DNA of 8,736 bases from JBDLRH01 sp039800165 (GCA_039800165.1 JBDLRH010000013.1:1-8736); one strand, 5' to 3'; shown: positions 1 to 7,388, counted from the stretch's first letter. The notes: generated by a model not told the origin, from the sequence alone. Numbers and translations are program-made.

Positions 1-473
1 ACGACTACTTCCAGCCGACCAGCTTTCAGGTCAGCAACATCCACGGCGGCACCGGCGCGAGCAACGTGATCCCGGGTGCGGTGGTGGTGGATTTCAACTT
101 CCGCTTCTGCACCGAGTCCACACCCGAAGCGCTGCAGGCGCGCGTGGTGCAGGTGCTGCAGCGCCACGCGCTGGAATTCGATCTTGCGTGGACCATCGGC
201 GGCCTGCCCTTCCTCACGCCGCGCGGCGACCTGGTGGACACGGTGGCCGCCGCCATCCGCGCCGAGACCGGCATCACCACCGAAATTTCCACCACCGGCG
301 GCACCAGCGACGGGCGCTTCATCGCGCAGATCTGCCCGCAGGTGATCGAGCTCGGCCCGCCCAATGCCACCATCCACAAGATCGACGAGCATGTGGCGGT
401 GGCCGACATCGAGCCGCTGAAGAACATCTACCGGCGCGTCCTCGAGTCGCTGCACGCCCAGTGCGCGGCATGA
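1..473 (+). CDS. dapE: Succinyl-diaminopimelate desuccinylase, C-terminal part (5' end outside window)
   Basis: DapE is a cytoplasmic dinuclear-zinc M20 amidohydrolase. It cleaves N-succinyl-LL-diaminopimelate to LL-diaminopimelate and succinate in lysine and peptidoglycan precursor synthesis. The frame is open from base 3 to the TGA at 471-473, giving 156 codons; the family is about 375-380 residues, so roughly the last 40% is present. The visible start, PTSFQVSNIHGGTGASNVIPG, is the conserved segment of the dimerisation (lid) domain. It is followed by the RGDLVDTV stretch, the GGTSDGRF loop and ELGPPNATIHKIDEH. In characterised DapE enzymes the last of these contains a substrate-contacting Asn and the final zinc-ligand His, and both are present here. 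The in-frame GTG at 66 is internal, not a start. The stop overlaps the prmB start as ATGA, so the two are probably co-translated. The identification is firm; only truncation limits it. Confidence 0.95.
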   Translation, partial: DYFQPTSFQVSNIHGGTGASNVIPGAVVVDFNFRFCTESTPEALQARVVQVLQRHALEFDLAWTIGGLPFLTPRGDLVDTVAAAIRAETGITTEISTTGGTSDGRFIAQICPQVIELGPPNATIHKIDEHVAVADIEPLKNIYRRVLESLHAQCAA

Positions 474-1342
474 CGGCGTCGACCGTCCACGCCCTGATCG
501 ACGAAGCCGCGCAGCAGCTCGACGCCGCGGCGGTGAGCTTTGGCCACGGCACCACCAACGCCTTTGACGAGGCCGCCTGGCTGGTGCTGTGGAAGCTGGG
601 CCACCCCCTTGATGCACTGGACGATGTGGCGCAACGCACCGTCGCGCCCGACGAGGCCGCTGCGGTGCGTGCCCTGGTGCAACAGCGCATCGACACGCGT
701 AAGCCCGCCGCCTATCTGACCGGCGAGGCCTGGCTGCAGGGCGTGCCCTTCACCGTGGACGAGCGCGTGATCGTGCCGCGCAGCTTCATCGCCGAGCTGA
801 TCGCCGATGGCGGCTTCGATGCCTGGCTGAGCGATCGCACCCACCGCGTGCTGGACCTGTGCACCGGCAACGGCAGCCTGGCGGTGCTGGCGGCCATGGC
901 CTGGCCCGAGGTGCAGGTGCATGCCGCCGACATTTCGCCTGACGCCCTGGCGGTGGCCCGCATCAACGTCGAGCGGCATGGCCTGCAGCAGCGCATCCGC
1001 CTGATCGAATCCGACGGACTGGCCGCCCTGCCTGGCCCGTACGACCTGGTGCTGTGCAACCCGCCCTACGTCAACGCGCAGAGCATGGCCGCGCTGCCGG
1101 CAGAGTACCGCAGCGAACCCGCCATTGCGCTGGCCGGCGGCGCCGACGGCATGGACTTCATTCGCACGCTGCTGCGCGATCTGCCGCAGCGCCTGAGCGG
1201 GCACGGGGTGCTGGTGCTGGAGATCGGCAACGAGCGCGCGCACTTCGAGGCCGCGTTCCCTCGCCTCTCGCCGGTGTGGCTGGATACGTCTGCCGGCGAC
1301 GACCAGGTGCTGCTGCTCACCCGCGAGATGCTCGCGCCGTGA
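470..1342 (+). CDS. prmB: Ribosomal protein L3 N5-glutamine methyltransferase PrmB
   Basis: This is a SAM-dependent class I methyltransferase of 290 residues (E. coli PrmB is about 310). The family methylates the side-chain amide of a glutamine in ribosomal protein L3 (uL3), aiding 50S assembly. The N-terminal helical substrate domain has the PrmB-type signature FGHGTTNAFDEAAWLVL, then PAAYLTGEAWLQG and VDERVIVPRSFIAELI. The SAM-binding motif I, DLCTGNG, is at residues 129-135, and the catalytic NPPY that cradles the target glutamine amide is at 197-200. The paralogue PrmC, which acts on release factors, shares NPPY, but the GHGT...DEA segment and VPRS favour PrmB. The start is the ATG at 470, overlapping the dapE stop by four bases. 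The frame is open further upstream, but that sequence lies over dapE and encodes low-complexity Arg/His-rich protein, so I rejected it. No strong Shine-Dalgarno is seen, which fits translational coupling. The TGA at 1340-1342 overlaps the next start. Confidence 0.95.
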   Translation: MTASTVHALIDEAAQQLDAAAVSFGHGTTNAFDEAAWLVLWKLGHPLDALDDVAQRTVAPDEAAAVRALVQQRIDTRKPAAYLTGEAWLQGVPFTVDERVIVPRSFIAELIADGGFDAWLSDRTHRVLDLCTGNGSLAVLAAMAWPEVQVHAADISPDALAVARINVERHGLQQRIRLIESDGLAALPGPYDLVLCNPPYVNAQSMAALPAEYRSEPAIALAGGADGMDFIRTLLRDLPQRLSGHGVLVLEIGNERAHFEAAFPRLSPVWLDTSAGDDQVLLLTREMLAP

Positions 1343-3321
1343 TTTCGCTGCGCAACATCACCCTGCGCCGCGGCGCACGCGCGGTGCTGCAAGACGCCAG
1401 CCTGACGGTGCACGCCGGCGAGAAGGTGGCACTGGTGGGCCGCAATGGCGCGGGCAAGTCCACCCTGTTTGGCCTGCTGACCGGCGCGCTGCACGAAGAC
1501 GGTGGCGACTGCGACATGCCACGCAGCTGGCGCGTGGCGCAGGTGGCGCAGGACATGCCCGAGACCGGTCAGCCGGCCACCGACTTCGTGGTGGCCGGCG
1601 ATACGCGCCTGTCCGAGGTGCGGGCGCAGCTGGCGCAGGCCGAACACTCTGGCGACGGGATGGCGATGGCGCAGGCCCATGCGGACCTCGGCGACGCTGG
1701 CGAACACGACGCGGTGCCGCGGGCGCAGGCGCTGCTGCTGGGCCTGGGCTTTGGCCCGCACGAGCTGTCGCTGCCGGTCAACCGCTTCTCGGGCGGCTGG
1801 CGCATGCGCTTGCAGCTGGCGCGCGCCCTGATGAGCCCGAGCGACCTGCTGCTGCTGGACGAGCCCACCAACCACCTCGACCTCGATGCGCTGGTGTGGC
1901 TGGAAAGCTGGCTGCAGCGCTATGCGGGCACGCTGGTCGTCATCAGCCACGACCGCGAGTTCCTGGACGCGGTGACGCAGGTGACGGTGCACATCGAAGG
2001 CGCGCGGCTGAACCGCTACGGCGGCAACTACAGCGCCTTCGAGACGCTGCGCGCCCAGCAGATCACGCTGCAGCAGGCGGCGATTGCGCGGCAGCAGGAG
2101 AAGATGGCGCACCTGCAGAAGTTCATCGACCGCTTCAAGGCCAAGGCCACCAAGGCGCGCCAGGCGCAAAGCCGCGTGAAGGCGCTGGAGCGCATGGAAA
2201 AGCTCGCGCCGGTGCTGCTGGATGCCGAGTTCGACTTCGAGTTCCGCGAGCCACCGAGCCTGCCCAACCCGATGCTCAGCCTGCGCGACGCCGTTCTGGG
2301 GTATGCCACCGAGGCTGGCGAGAAAGTCATCCTCAAGGGCGTGAGCCGCAGCGTGCTGGCGGGGCAGCGCATCGGCATCCTGGGCGCCAACGGCCAGGGG
2401 AAGTCGACCTTGGTCAAGACGATCGCGCGGGTGCAGCCGGCGCTGGCGGGCCGCATCACCGAGGGCAAGGGCCTGCGCATCGGCTACTTTGCGCAGCAGG
2501 AGCTGGATGTGCTGCGCACCGACGAGACGCCGCTTTCACACATGCTGCGCCTGGTGCGTGACATGGTGGCGGCCGGCGAGCCCGACGCCCGCGAGCAGGA
2601 GCTGCGCAACCACCTGGGCCGATTCCGCTTCGACGGTGACATGGTGATGCAGGCCGTGGGTACGATGAGCGGCGGCGAGAAGGCGCGGCTGGTGCTGGCG
2701 ATGCTGGTGTGGCAGCGGCCCAATTTGCTGCTGCTCGACGAGCCCACCAACCATCTGGACCTGGCCACGCGCGAGGCGCTGTCGGTGGCGCTCAATGAAT
2801 TCGAGGGCACGGTGCTGCTGGTCAGCCACGACCGCGCGCTGCTGCGCAGCGTCTGCGACGAGTTCTGGCTGGTCGGCCGCGGCCAGGTCGAGCCGTTCGA
2901 AGGCGACATCGACGATTACCAGCGCTACTTGCTGGAAGAAGCGCGTCGCATCCGCGAAGCGCATGCGCTGGCATCCGCGGCGGCTTCGGCAGGGGTGTCA
3001 GCGTCAGCTCCTGCATCGACCGCTGCCGTCACTCCCCGCCCCGCGCAAGACCGCAAGGCTGCCGCGCTGGCGCGTCAGGCGCTCGCCGAAAAGCTGCGGC
3101 CGATCAAGCGCGAGCTCGAGTCCACCGAGCAGGCCATGGCCCGGCTGCAGGCCGAGAAGGAATCGCTGGAGTCCCGCCTGATGACTGCCCTGCCCCCGGC
3201 AGAGCTCGCCGAAGCCGGTCGCAGCCTCAAGGCGGTCAATGAGTCGCTTCAAGCCGCCGAGGAGCGGTGGCTCGAGCTCAGCGAGCACATCGAGCAGGTC
3301 ACCCGCGCGGAAGCGGCGTGA
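1339..3321 (+). CDS. yheS: ABC-F family ATPase, YheS-like
   Basis: A soluble protein of 660 residues with two ABC domains and no membrane segments, so it is an ABC-F factor and not a transporter. ABC-F proteins bind the ribosomal E site and influence P-site tRNA. Domain 1 has Walker A GRNGAGKS (34-41), signature FSGGW (150-154), Walker B LLLLDEPTNHLDL (Asp174, catalytic Glu175) and switch His204. The charged inter-domain linker (about 230-290) is of the short type that reaches P-site tRNA. Domain 2 has Walker A GANGQGKS (349-356), signature SGGEK (444-448), Walker B with Asp467/Glu468, and His497. An Ala/Ser/Pro-rich tether near 545-570 leads to a C-terminal charged helical, probably coiled-coil segment (about 575-655). 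The DFSGGWRMRL-like and AHLQ.FIDRF.AKATKA.QAQSR patterns resemble E. coli YheS more than Uup or EttA. The start is taken as GTG 1339, overlapping the prmB stop. It gives the expected N-terminus (ISLRNITLRRGARAVL), and no ATG lies nearby in frame. All catalytic residues are intact. Confidence 0.93.
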   Translation: MISLRNITLRRGARAVLQDASLTVHAGEKVALVGRNGAGKSTLFGLLTGALHEDGGDCDMPRSWRVAQVAQDMPETGQPATDFVVAGDTRLSEVRAQLAQAEHSGDGMAMAQAHADLGDAGEHDAVPRAQALLLGLGFGPHELSLPVNRFSGGWRMRLQLARALMSPSDLLLLDEPTNHLDLDALVWLESWLQRYAGTLVVISHDREFLDAVTQVTVHIEGARLNRYGGNYSAFETLRAQQITLQQAAIARQQEKMAHLQKFIDRFKAKATKARQAQSRVKALERMEKLAPVLLDAEFDFEFREPPSLPNPMLSLRDAVLGYATEAGEKVILKGVSRSVLAGQRIGILGANGQGKSTLVKTIARVQPALAGRITEGKGLRIGYFAQQELDVLRTDETPLSHMLRLVRDMVAAGEPDAREQELRNHLGRFRFDGDMVMQAVGTMSGGEKARLVLAMLVWQRPNLLLLDEPTNHLDLATREALSVALNEFEGTVLLVSHDRALLRSVCDEFWLVGRGQVEPFEGDIDDYQRYLLEEARRIREAHALASAAASAGVSASAPASTAAVTPRPAQDRKAAALARQALAEKLRPIKRELESTEQAMARLQAEKESLESRLMTALPPAELAEAGRSLKAVNESLQAAEERWLELSEHIEQVTRAEAA

Positions 3322-3344
3322 AGGAACGCGCGGCGGCTTGACGC
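3322..3344. other. Convergent yheS/hrpA junction
   Basis: Only 23 bases separate the yheS stop from the hrpA stop on the opposite strand. A 7-bp perfect stem is possible between CCGCGCG (3303-3309) and CGCGCGG (3327-3333), with a 17-base loop spanning the yheS stop codon. No T-run follows on either strand, so this is not a convincing intrinsic terminator. The two convergent transcripts probably overlap at their 3' ends, or terminate by Rho or inside the neighbouring gene. Confidence 0.4.
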
Positions 3345-6300
3345 TCAGTGCACCAGCAAGGCCCAGGCCTTGTCCAGCCGCTTGATGCTGACCGGCTGCG
3401 GCGTGCGCAGCTCTTGCGCAAAGAAGCTCACCCGCAGCTCTTCCAGCAGCCAGCGGAACTCTTGCATGCGCTCGTCCATCGCCCCCTTGCGCTCGGCCAC
3501 CAGGCGCCAGTAGCGCTGTTCCTGCGGGCGCAGTTCGGCCAGGCGCTGCGCATCGCGCGCCGGATCGCCGCGCAGCTTGTCCAGCCGCAGCGTGATCGCC
3601 TTCAGGTAACGCGGCAGGTGCTGCAGCGGCGCCCACGGCGTGGCCGCGAGAAAGCGCTTGGGCATCAGCCGCTGCAGTTGCTGCGCGATGTCGGCCGTCA
3701 CCTCCGGCTGGCCCTTGGTATCGCGCAGCTTGCGGCTGGCGGCAGCAAATTCGCTCAGCACCGTCAGCGACAGCCGCGCGATCTCGTTGGCAATCAGGGT
3801 GAGCCGCCCGCGGCCTTCCTCCACGCGCTGCCGGAAGTCGGCCTCGCGTGCAGGCAGCGGCTCGAGCAAGAACGCGCGATCGATCGCCAGGTCAACGATC
3901 TGCGCGCGCAGTTCGTCTGCGGTGCCCAGCGGCATGTAGGCCACCGACATCTTCTGCATTTCGGGGATGTTCTTCTCGAGGTACTTCAGCGCATCGCGGA
4001 TCTGCAGCGCAAAGAGCCGCCGCAAGCCGGCGCGGTGCCGCAGGGCGGCCACCTCCGGCTCGTCGAAGACCTCGATGCGCACCGCATCGCCGTCGTCGAT
4101 CAGCGCGGGAAAGCCCACCAGCACCTGCGCGCCCTTGCGGATTTCCATCAACTCGGGCAGTTCGCCAAAGCGCCAGTCGGTGAAGCGCTCGGTATCGTTG
4201 CGTGTGGGCGCCGGTGGTGTCGATGACGCTGCACCCTGTTTCGGTCCGACTGCAGCAGCGCCTGGCGCGGGCCGATCCGATGGCCTGGCGGCTGCAGGCG
4301 ACGCCGTAGCGGCCTTGGACCCATTGCCAGGCTCGCCTGCCCCCGCAGCCACGCGCAAGCCCGCCAGCGCCTGGAACGCGCCGCGCGCCTGGCTGCCCAG
4401 CTCGGCCTTCAGCGCGCCCAGGTTGCGGCCCATGCCCAGCTGCCGCCCGTGTTCATCGACGATGCGGAAGTTCATGAACAGGTGCGCGCTCAGCATGTCC
4501 AGCTTGAAGTCGGTGCGCTTCACATCCAGGCTGGTCTCGTCGCGCACCGTCTTCAGCAACCGGTCGGTGAGCGATCCGCTCGCAAACATTTCCGGCACGC
4601 TGAAGGCGTCGGCCAGGCGCGCGGCGGATTCCGGCAGCGGCACGAAGCGCGAACGCGGCTTTTGCGGCAGGCTTTTCAGCAGCGCATGGATCTTGTCCTT
4701 CAGCATGCCGGGTACCAGCCACTCGGCGCGCTCGTCGCTCACCTGGTTCAGCGCGAACAGCGGCACCGTCACCGTCAGGCCATCGCGCGCATCGCCGGGC
4801 TCGTGCAGGTAGGTCGCGGCGCAGTCCACGCCGCCGAGTCGCACCACCTTCGGGAAGGCCTGGGTGGTGATGCCTGCGGCCTCGTGGCGCATCAGTTCGT
4901 CGCGCGTCAGGCGCAGCAGATCCGGTGTTCCCTTGCTTGCGGTGCCATACCAGGCCTCGAAGCTGCGCGCGTTGAACACGTCGGCCGGGATCTGCTGCTC
5001 GTAGAAGGCGTAGATCAGCTCGTCGTCCACCAGCACGTCCTGCCGGCGCGACTTGTGCTCGAGTTCCTGCACCTGCCGCACCAGCTTCTGGTTGGCGGTG
5101 AGGAAGGGCAGCTTGGTGTCCCACTCGCCGGCCACCAGCGCCTCGCGGATGAAGACCTCACGCGCACCCGCCGGGTCAATGCGGCCGTAGCTCACGCGCC
5201 GCCCGCTGTACACCACCACGCCGTACAGCGTGGCACGCTCCAGCGCCACCACGTCGGCAGACTTCTTCTCCCAGTGCGGGTCAAGCAGCTGCTTCTTCAG
5301 CAGATGGCCGGCCACCTGCTCGAGCCACTGCGGCTCGATGGCGGCGATGCCGCGGCCGAACAGCCGCGTCGTCTCCACCAGCTCGGCGCAGACGATCCAG
5401 CGCCCGGGCTTCTTGCTCAGGTGCGCACCGGGATGCCGCAGGAACTTGATGCTGCGCGCGCCGAGGTAGGCCTCTTCCTCGTCGAGCTTGCAGCCGATGT
5501 TGCCCAGCAGCCCCGACAGCATCGACAGGTGGATCTGCTCGTAGGTGGCGGGCTTCGCGTTCAGCCGCCATCCATGCTCGGCCACCACGGTGTGCAGTTG
5601 CGAGTGGATGTCCTTCCACTCGCGAAAGCGCCGCACGCTGATGAAGTTCTGCCTCAGCAGCTGCTCGAACTGCCGGTGGCTCAGCTTGTGCGGTTTGTTA
5701 ATCGGGGTCAGATTCCAATTGTTTGAGTCACCACTGCCGGGCGAAGGAATGGGGATCTGACCCCAATTCACCAGCCAGCGCCAGAGCTTGAGGTAGCCGG
5801 TGAATTCGCTCTTGTCGTCGTCGAACCTGGCGTGGGCCTGATCGGCGGCCTGCTGCGCCTCCAGCGGGCGGTCGCGCACATCCTGCACGCTCAGGGCCGA
5901 CGCAATCACCAGCACTTCATCGAGCGCCTGGCGCTCGCGCGCCTCCAGGATCATGCGGCCCACGCGCGGGTCCAGCGGCAGCTTCGACAGCTCGCGGCCG
6001 ATGGCGGTGAGCTCGTTCGCATCGTCCACCGCGCCGAGTTCTGCCAGCAGCTGGTAGCCATCGGCGATGGCGCGGCCCGAAGGCGCCTCAAGGAAAGGGA
6101 ACTGCGACACGTCGCCCAGGTGCAGCGACTTCATCCGCAGGATCACGCCGGCCAGCGACGAGCGCAGGATCTCGGGGTCGGTGAAGCGCGGACGGCCGGT
6201 AAAGTCCTTCTCGTCGTACAGGCGGATGCAGATGCCCTCGGCCACGCGGCCGCAGCGACCCGCGCGCTGGTTGGCTGCGGCCTGGCTGACGGGCTCCACC

Positions 6301-7340
6301 AGCAGCTGCTCGACCTTGCTGCGAAAGCTGTAGCGCTTGACGCGCGCGGTGCCGCTGTCGATGACGTAGCGGATGCCGGGCACGGTGAGCGAGGTCTCGG
6401 CCACGTTGGTGGCCAGCACGATGCGCCGGCCGTTGTGCGGCTCGAACACGCGGTCTTGCTCGGCCTGGCTGAGCCGCGCGAACAGCGGCAGCACCTCGGC
6501 ACCGCGCGTCAGCGGCTGGTGCGACAGGTGCTTGCGCAAGTGGTCGGCTGCCTCGCGGATTTCGCGTTCGCCGGGCAGAAAGACCAGGATGTCGCCCTGC
6601 CGCGAGGGTTCGCGCCACAGTTCGTCCACCGCATCGCCGATCGCGTCGTTCAGGTCGTGGTCGCGTGACTCTACGAAAGGTCGCCAGCGCACCTCCACCG
6701 GGTAGGTGCGACCAGAAACCATCACAACGGGGGCGGGACCGTTTCGGCCCGCAAAGTGATTGGCAAACCGCTCGGCGTCAATCGTGGCCGAGGTCACCAC
6801 CACCTTCAGGTCGGGCCGCCGCGGCAGGATCTCGCGCAGGTAGCCCAGCAGGAAGTCGATGTTGAGGCTGCGCTCGTGCGCCTCGTCGATGATCAGCGTG
6901 TCGTAGGCCTTGAGCAGCGGGTCGGTCTGCGTCTCGGCCAGCAGGATGCCGTCGGTCATCAGCTTCACTGACGCGTCGCGGCTCAGCCGGTCCTGAAAGC
7001 GCACCTTGTAGCCCACCACCTCGCCCAGCGGCGTCTGCAACTCTTCGGCAATGCGCTTGGCCACCGAGGTGGCCGCGATGCGCCGCGGCTGGGTGTGGCC
7101 GATCAGGTGACCGCGCACCTTGCCGTCCGGCCCGGGCCTGGCGTGGATGCGGCCGCGGCCCAGCGCCAAGGCGATCTTGGGCAGCTGCGTGGTCTTGCCC
7201 GAGCCGGTTTCGCCGCAGACGATGATGACCTGATGCTCGCGCATCGCGGCCATGATCTCGTCGCGCCGGGCCGACACCGGCAGCGATTCCGGGAACTCGA
7301 TCTTCAGCGGCGCGGCAGACACAGGGTGGACATCAAGCAA
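3345..7340 (-). CDS. hrpA: DEAH-box ATP-dependent RNA helicase HrpA
   Basis: This is a full-length, 1331-residue cytoplasmic helicase (E. coli HrpA is 1300). The core motifs are intact: I GETGSGKT (43-50), Ia TQPRRIAA (83-90), II DEAH (152-155), III SAT (184-186), IV LVFLPGERE (252-260), V TNVAETSLT (311-319) and VI QRAGRCGR (358-365). A ratchet/HA2-type region (about 400-520) follows, then an OB-fold-like segment (about 609-684). The long HrpA-specific C-terminal region (DUF3418 type) runs to the end and is interrupted by an Ala/Pro/Gly linker near 993-1050. HrpA is linked in E. coli to mRNA processing and to rescue of collided ribosomes. The start is uncertain. TTG at 7340 gives the longest form, an in-frame TAA lies 12 bases upstream, GTG at 7322 would give 1325 residues, and neither has a clear Shine-Dalgarno. 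Residues 525-547 are encoded by an inverted-repeat element of unusual base composition. The gene is divergent from argA and convergent with yheS. Confidence 0.95.
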   Translation of the reverse strand: MLDVHPVSAAPLKIEFPESLPVSARRDEIMAAMREHQVIIVCGETGSGKTTQLPKIALALGRGRIHARPGPDGKVRGHLIGHTQPRRIAATSVAKRIAEELQTPLGEVVGYKVRFQDRLSRDASVKLMTDGILLAETQTDPLLKAYDTLIIDEAHERSLNIDFLLGYLREILPRRPDLKVVVTSATIDAERFANHFAGRNGPAPVVMVSGRTYPVEVRWRPFVESRDHDLNDAIGDAVDELWREPSRQGDILVFLPGEREIREAADHLRKHLSHQPLTRGAEVLPLFARLSQAEQDRVFEPHNGRRIVLATNVAETSLTVPGIRYVIDSGTARVKRYSFRSKVEQLLVEPVSQAAANQRAGRCGRVAEGICIRLYDEKDFTGRPRFTDPEILRSSLAGVILRMKSLHLGDVSQFPFLEAPSGRAIADGYQLLAELGAVDDANELTAIGRELSKLPLDPRVGRMILEARERQALDEVLVIASALSVQDVRDRPLEAQQAADQAHARFDDDKSEFTGYLKLWRWLVNWGQIPIPSPGSGDSNNWNLTPINKPHKLSHRQFEQLLRQNFISVRRFREWKDIHSQLHTVVAEHGWRLNAKPATYEQIHLSMLSGLLGNIGCKLDEEEAYLGARSIKFLRHPGAHLSKKPGRWIVCAELVETTRLFGRGIAAIEPQWLEQVAGHLLKKQLLDPHWEKKSADVVALERATLYGVVVYSGRRVSYGRIDPAGAREVFIREALVAGEWDTKLPFLTANQKLVRQVQELEHKSRRQDVLVDDELIYAFYEQQIPADVFNARSFEAWYGTASKGTPDLLRLTRDELMRHEAAGITTQAFPKVVRLGGVDCAATYLHEPGDARDGLTVTVPLFALNQVSDERAEWLVPGMLKDKIHALLKSLPQKPRSRFVPLPESAARLADAFSVPEMFASGSLTDRLLKTVRDETSLDVKRTDFKLDMLSAHLFMNFRIVDEHGRQLGMGRNLGALKAELGSQARGAFQALAGLRVAAGAGEPGNGSKAATASPAAARPSDRPAPGAAAVGPKQGAASSTPPAPTRNDTERFTDWRFGELPELMEIRKGAQVLVGFPALIDDGDAVRIEVFDEPEVAALRHRAGLRRLFALQIRDALKYLEKNIPEMQKMSVAYMPLGTADELRAQIVDLAIDRAFLLEPLPAREADFRQRVEEGRGRLTLIANEIARLSLTVLSEFAAASRKLRDTKGQPEVTADIAQQLQRLMPKRFLAATPWAPLQHLPRYLKAITLRLDKLRGDPARDAQRLAELRPQEQRYWRLVAERKGAMDERMQEFRWLLEELRVSFFAQELRTPQPVSIKRLDKAWALLVH
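4190..4363 (-). other. Low-complexity Ala/Pro/Gly/Ser linker segment of HrpA
   Basis: Residues about 993-1050 of HrpA form a disordered-looking stretch dominated by Ala, Pro, Gly, Ser and Thr (for example ATASPAAARPSDRPAPGAAA). It splits the C-terminal region between a segment ending QALAGLRVAAGAG and one beginning DTERFTDWRFGELPEL. The reading frame is unbroken and the flanking sequence is normal HrpA, so this looks like a flexible tether. Such linkers tend to vary in length between relatives. No repeat unit is evident. Confidence 0.6.
5700..5768. repeat. REP/BIME-like inverted repeat inside hrpA
   Basis: Two 21-base arms, 5700-5720 (+ orientation) and 5748-5768 (- orientation), match at 18 of 21 positions around the shared core GGGGTCAGAT, separated by a 27-base spacer. 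Each arm is itself partly palindromic (GGGG...CCCC in arm 2). The 69 bases contain 36 G/C, clearly less than the surrounding gene. On the hrpA strand the element is exactly in codon register and encodes 23 residues (525-547). One arm gives NWGQIPIP and the other NWNLTPI, joined by a Ser/Pro/Gly/Asp-rich spacer, with no stop codon. The flanking protein (KLWRWLVN before, KPHKLSHRQFEQLL after) reads as continuous HrpA. From memory, related GGGGTCAGAT-type palindromes recur in betaproteobacterial genomes, sometimes near REP-associated transposases (RAYTs); I could not verify this here, and no RAYT lies in the window. A lineage-specific protein loop unrelated to a repeat is the alternative. Confidence 0.7.
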
Positions 7341-7388
7341 AATCGGCGATTATCCGGGCGCAGGCTGCGCCTGACCTTCCGACACCGC
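7341..7388. promoter_or_regulatory. Divergent hrpA/argA intergenic region, probable promoters
   Basis: This 48-base gap (66 bases if hrpA starts at GTG 7322) must hold, or overlap, the start signals for two divergent genes. A possible argA promoter is TGGACA (7327-7332) with GATTAT (7348-7353), but the 15-base spacing is short and the -10 matches only 4 of 6. A perfect 6-bp stem GGCGCA/TGCGCC with a 3-base loop lies at 7357-7371, 17 bases before the argA ATG; it could be a small hairpin in the argA leader or a protein-binding dyad. No clear ArgR box or Shine-Dalgarno was found. Promoter elements may extend into the hrpA 5' end. Confidence 0.35.

Noticed and set aside
188..469. Upstream extension of the prmB frame to 188
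   Set aside because: The extension encodes Arg/His-rich sequence unlike any PrmB N-terminus and lies wholly within dapE. The ATG at 470 gives the family-typical start.
428..1243. 271-codon minus-strand open frame under prmB
   Set aside because: Shadow of prmB in a GC-rich region; repetitive His/Gln/Val content.
1066..2169. 367-codon open frame on the minus strand under prmB and yheS
   Set aside because: It overlaps two clearly identified genes. The composition is Arg/Gln/His/Ala-rich with no motif, typical of antisense frames in GC-rich DNA.
3303..3333. Possible terminator hairpin at the yheS end
   Set aside because: The 7-bp GC stem has a 17-base loop, overlaps the stop codon and has no T-run on either strand, so it fails as an intrinsic terminator. 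Such stems arise easily by chance in GC-rich sequence.
3348..4226. 292-codon + strand open frame opposite the hrpA 3' end
   Set aside because: Antisense shadow of hrpA with low-complexity Gln/Arg content and no domain.
4449..5726. 425-codon + strand open frame opposite hrpA
   Set aside because: It is antisense to the conserved HrpA C-terminal region, is Gln/His/Leu-rich without a known fold signature, and ends by chance at the inverted-repeat element.
5700..5768. Reading the inverted repeat as an intein, intron or CRISPR repeat
   Set aside because: Only 69 bases, one inverted pair, no splice-junction residues, no spaced direct repeats, and the frame is continuous.
5832..6668. 278-codon + strand open frame opposite the helicase core of hrpA
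   Set aside because: Lies over the most conserved HrpA motifs (IV-VI) on the other strand; no recognisable protein.
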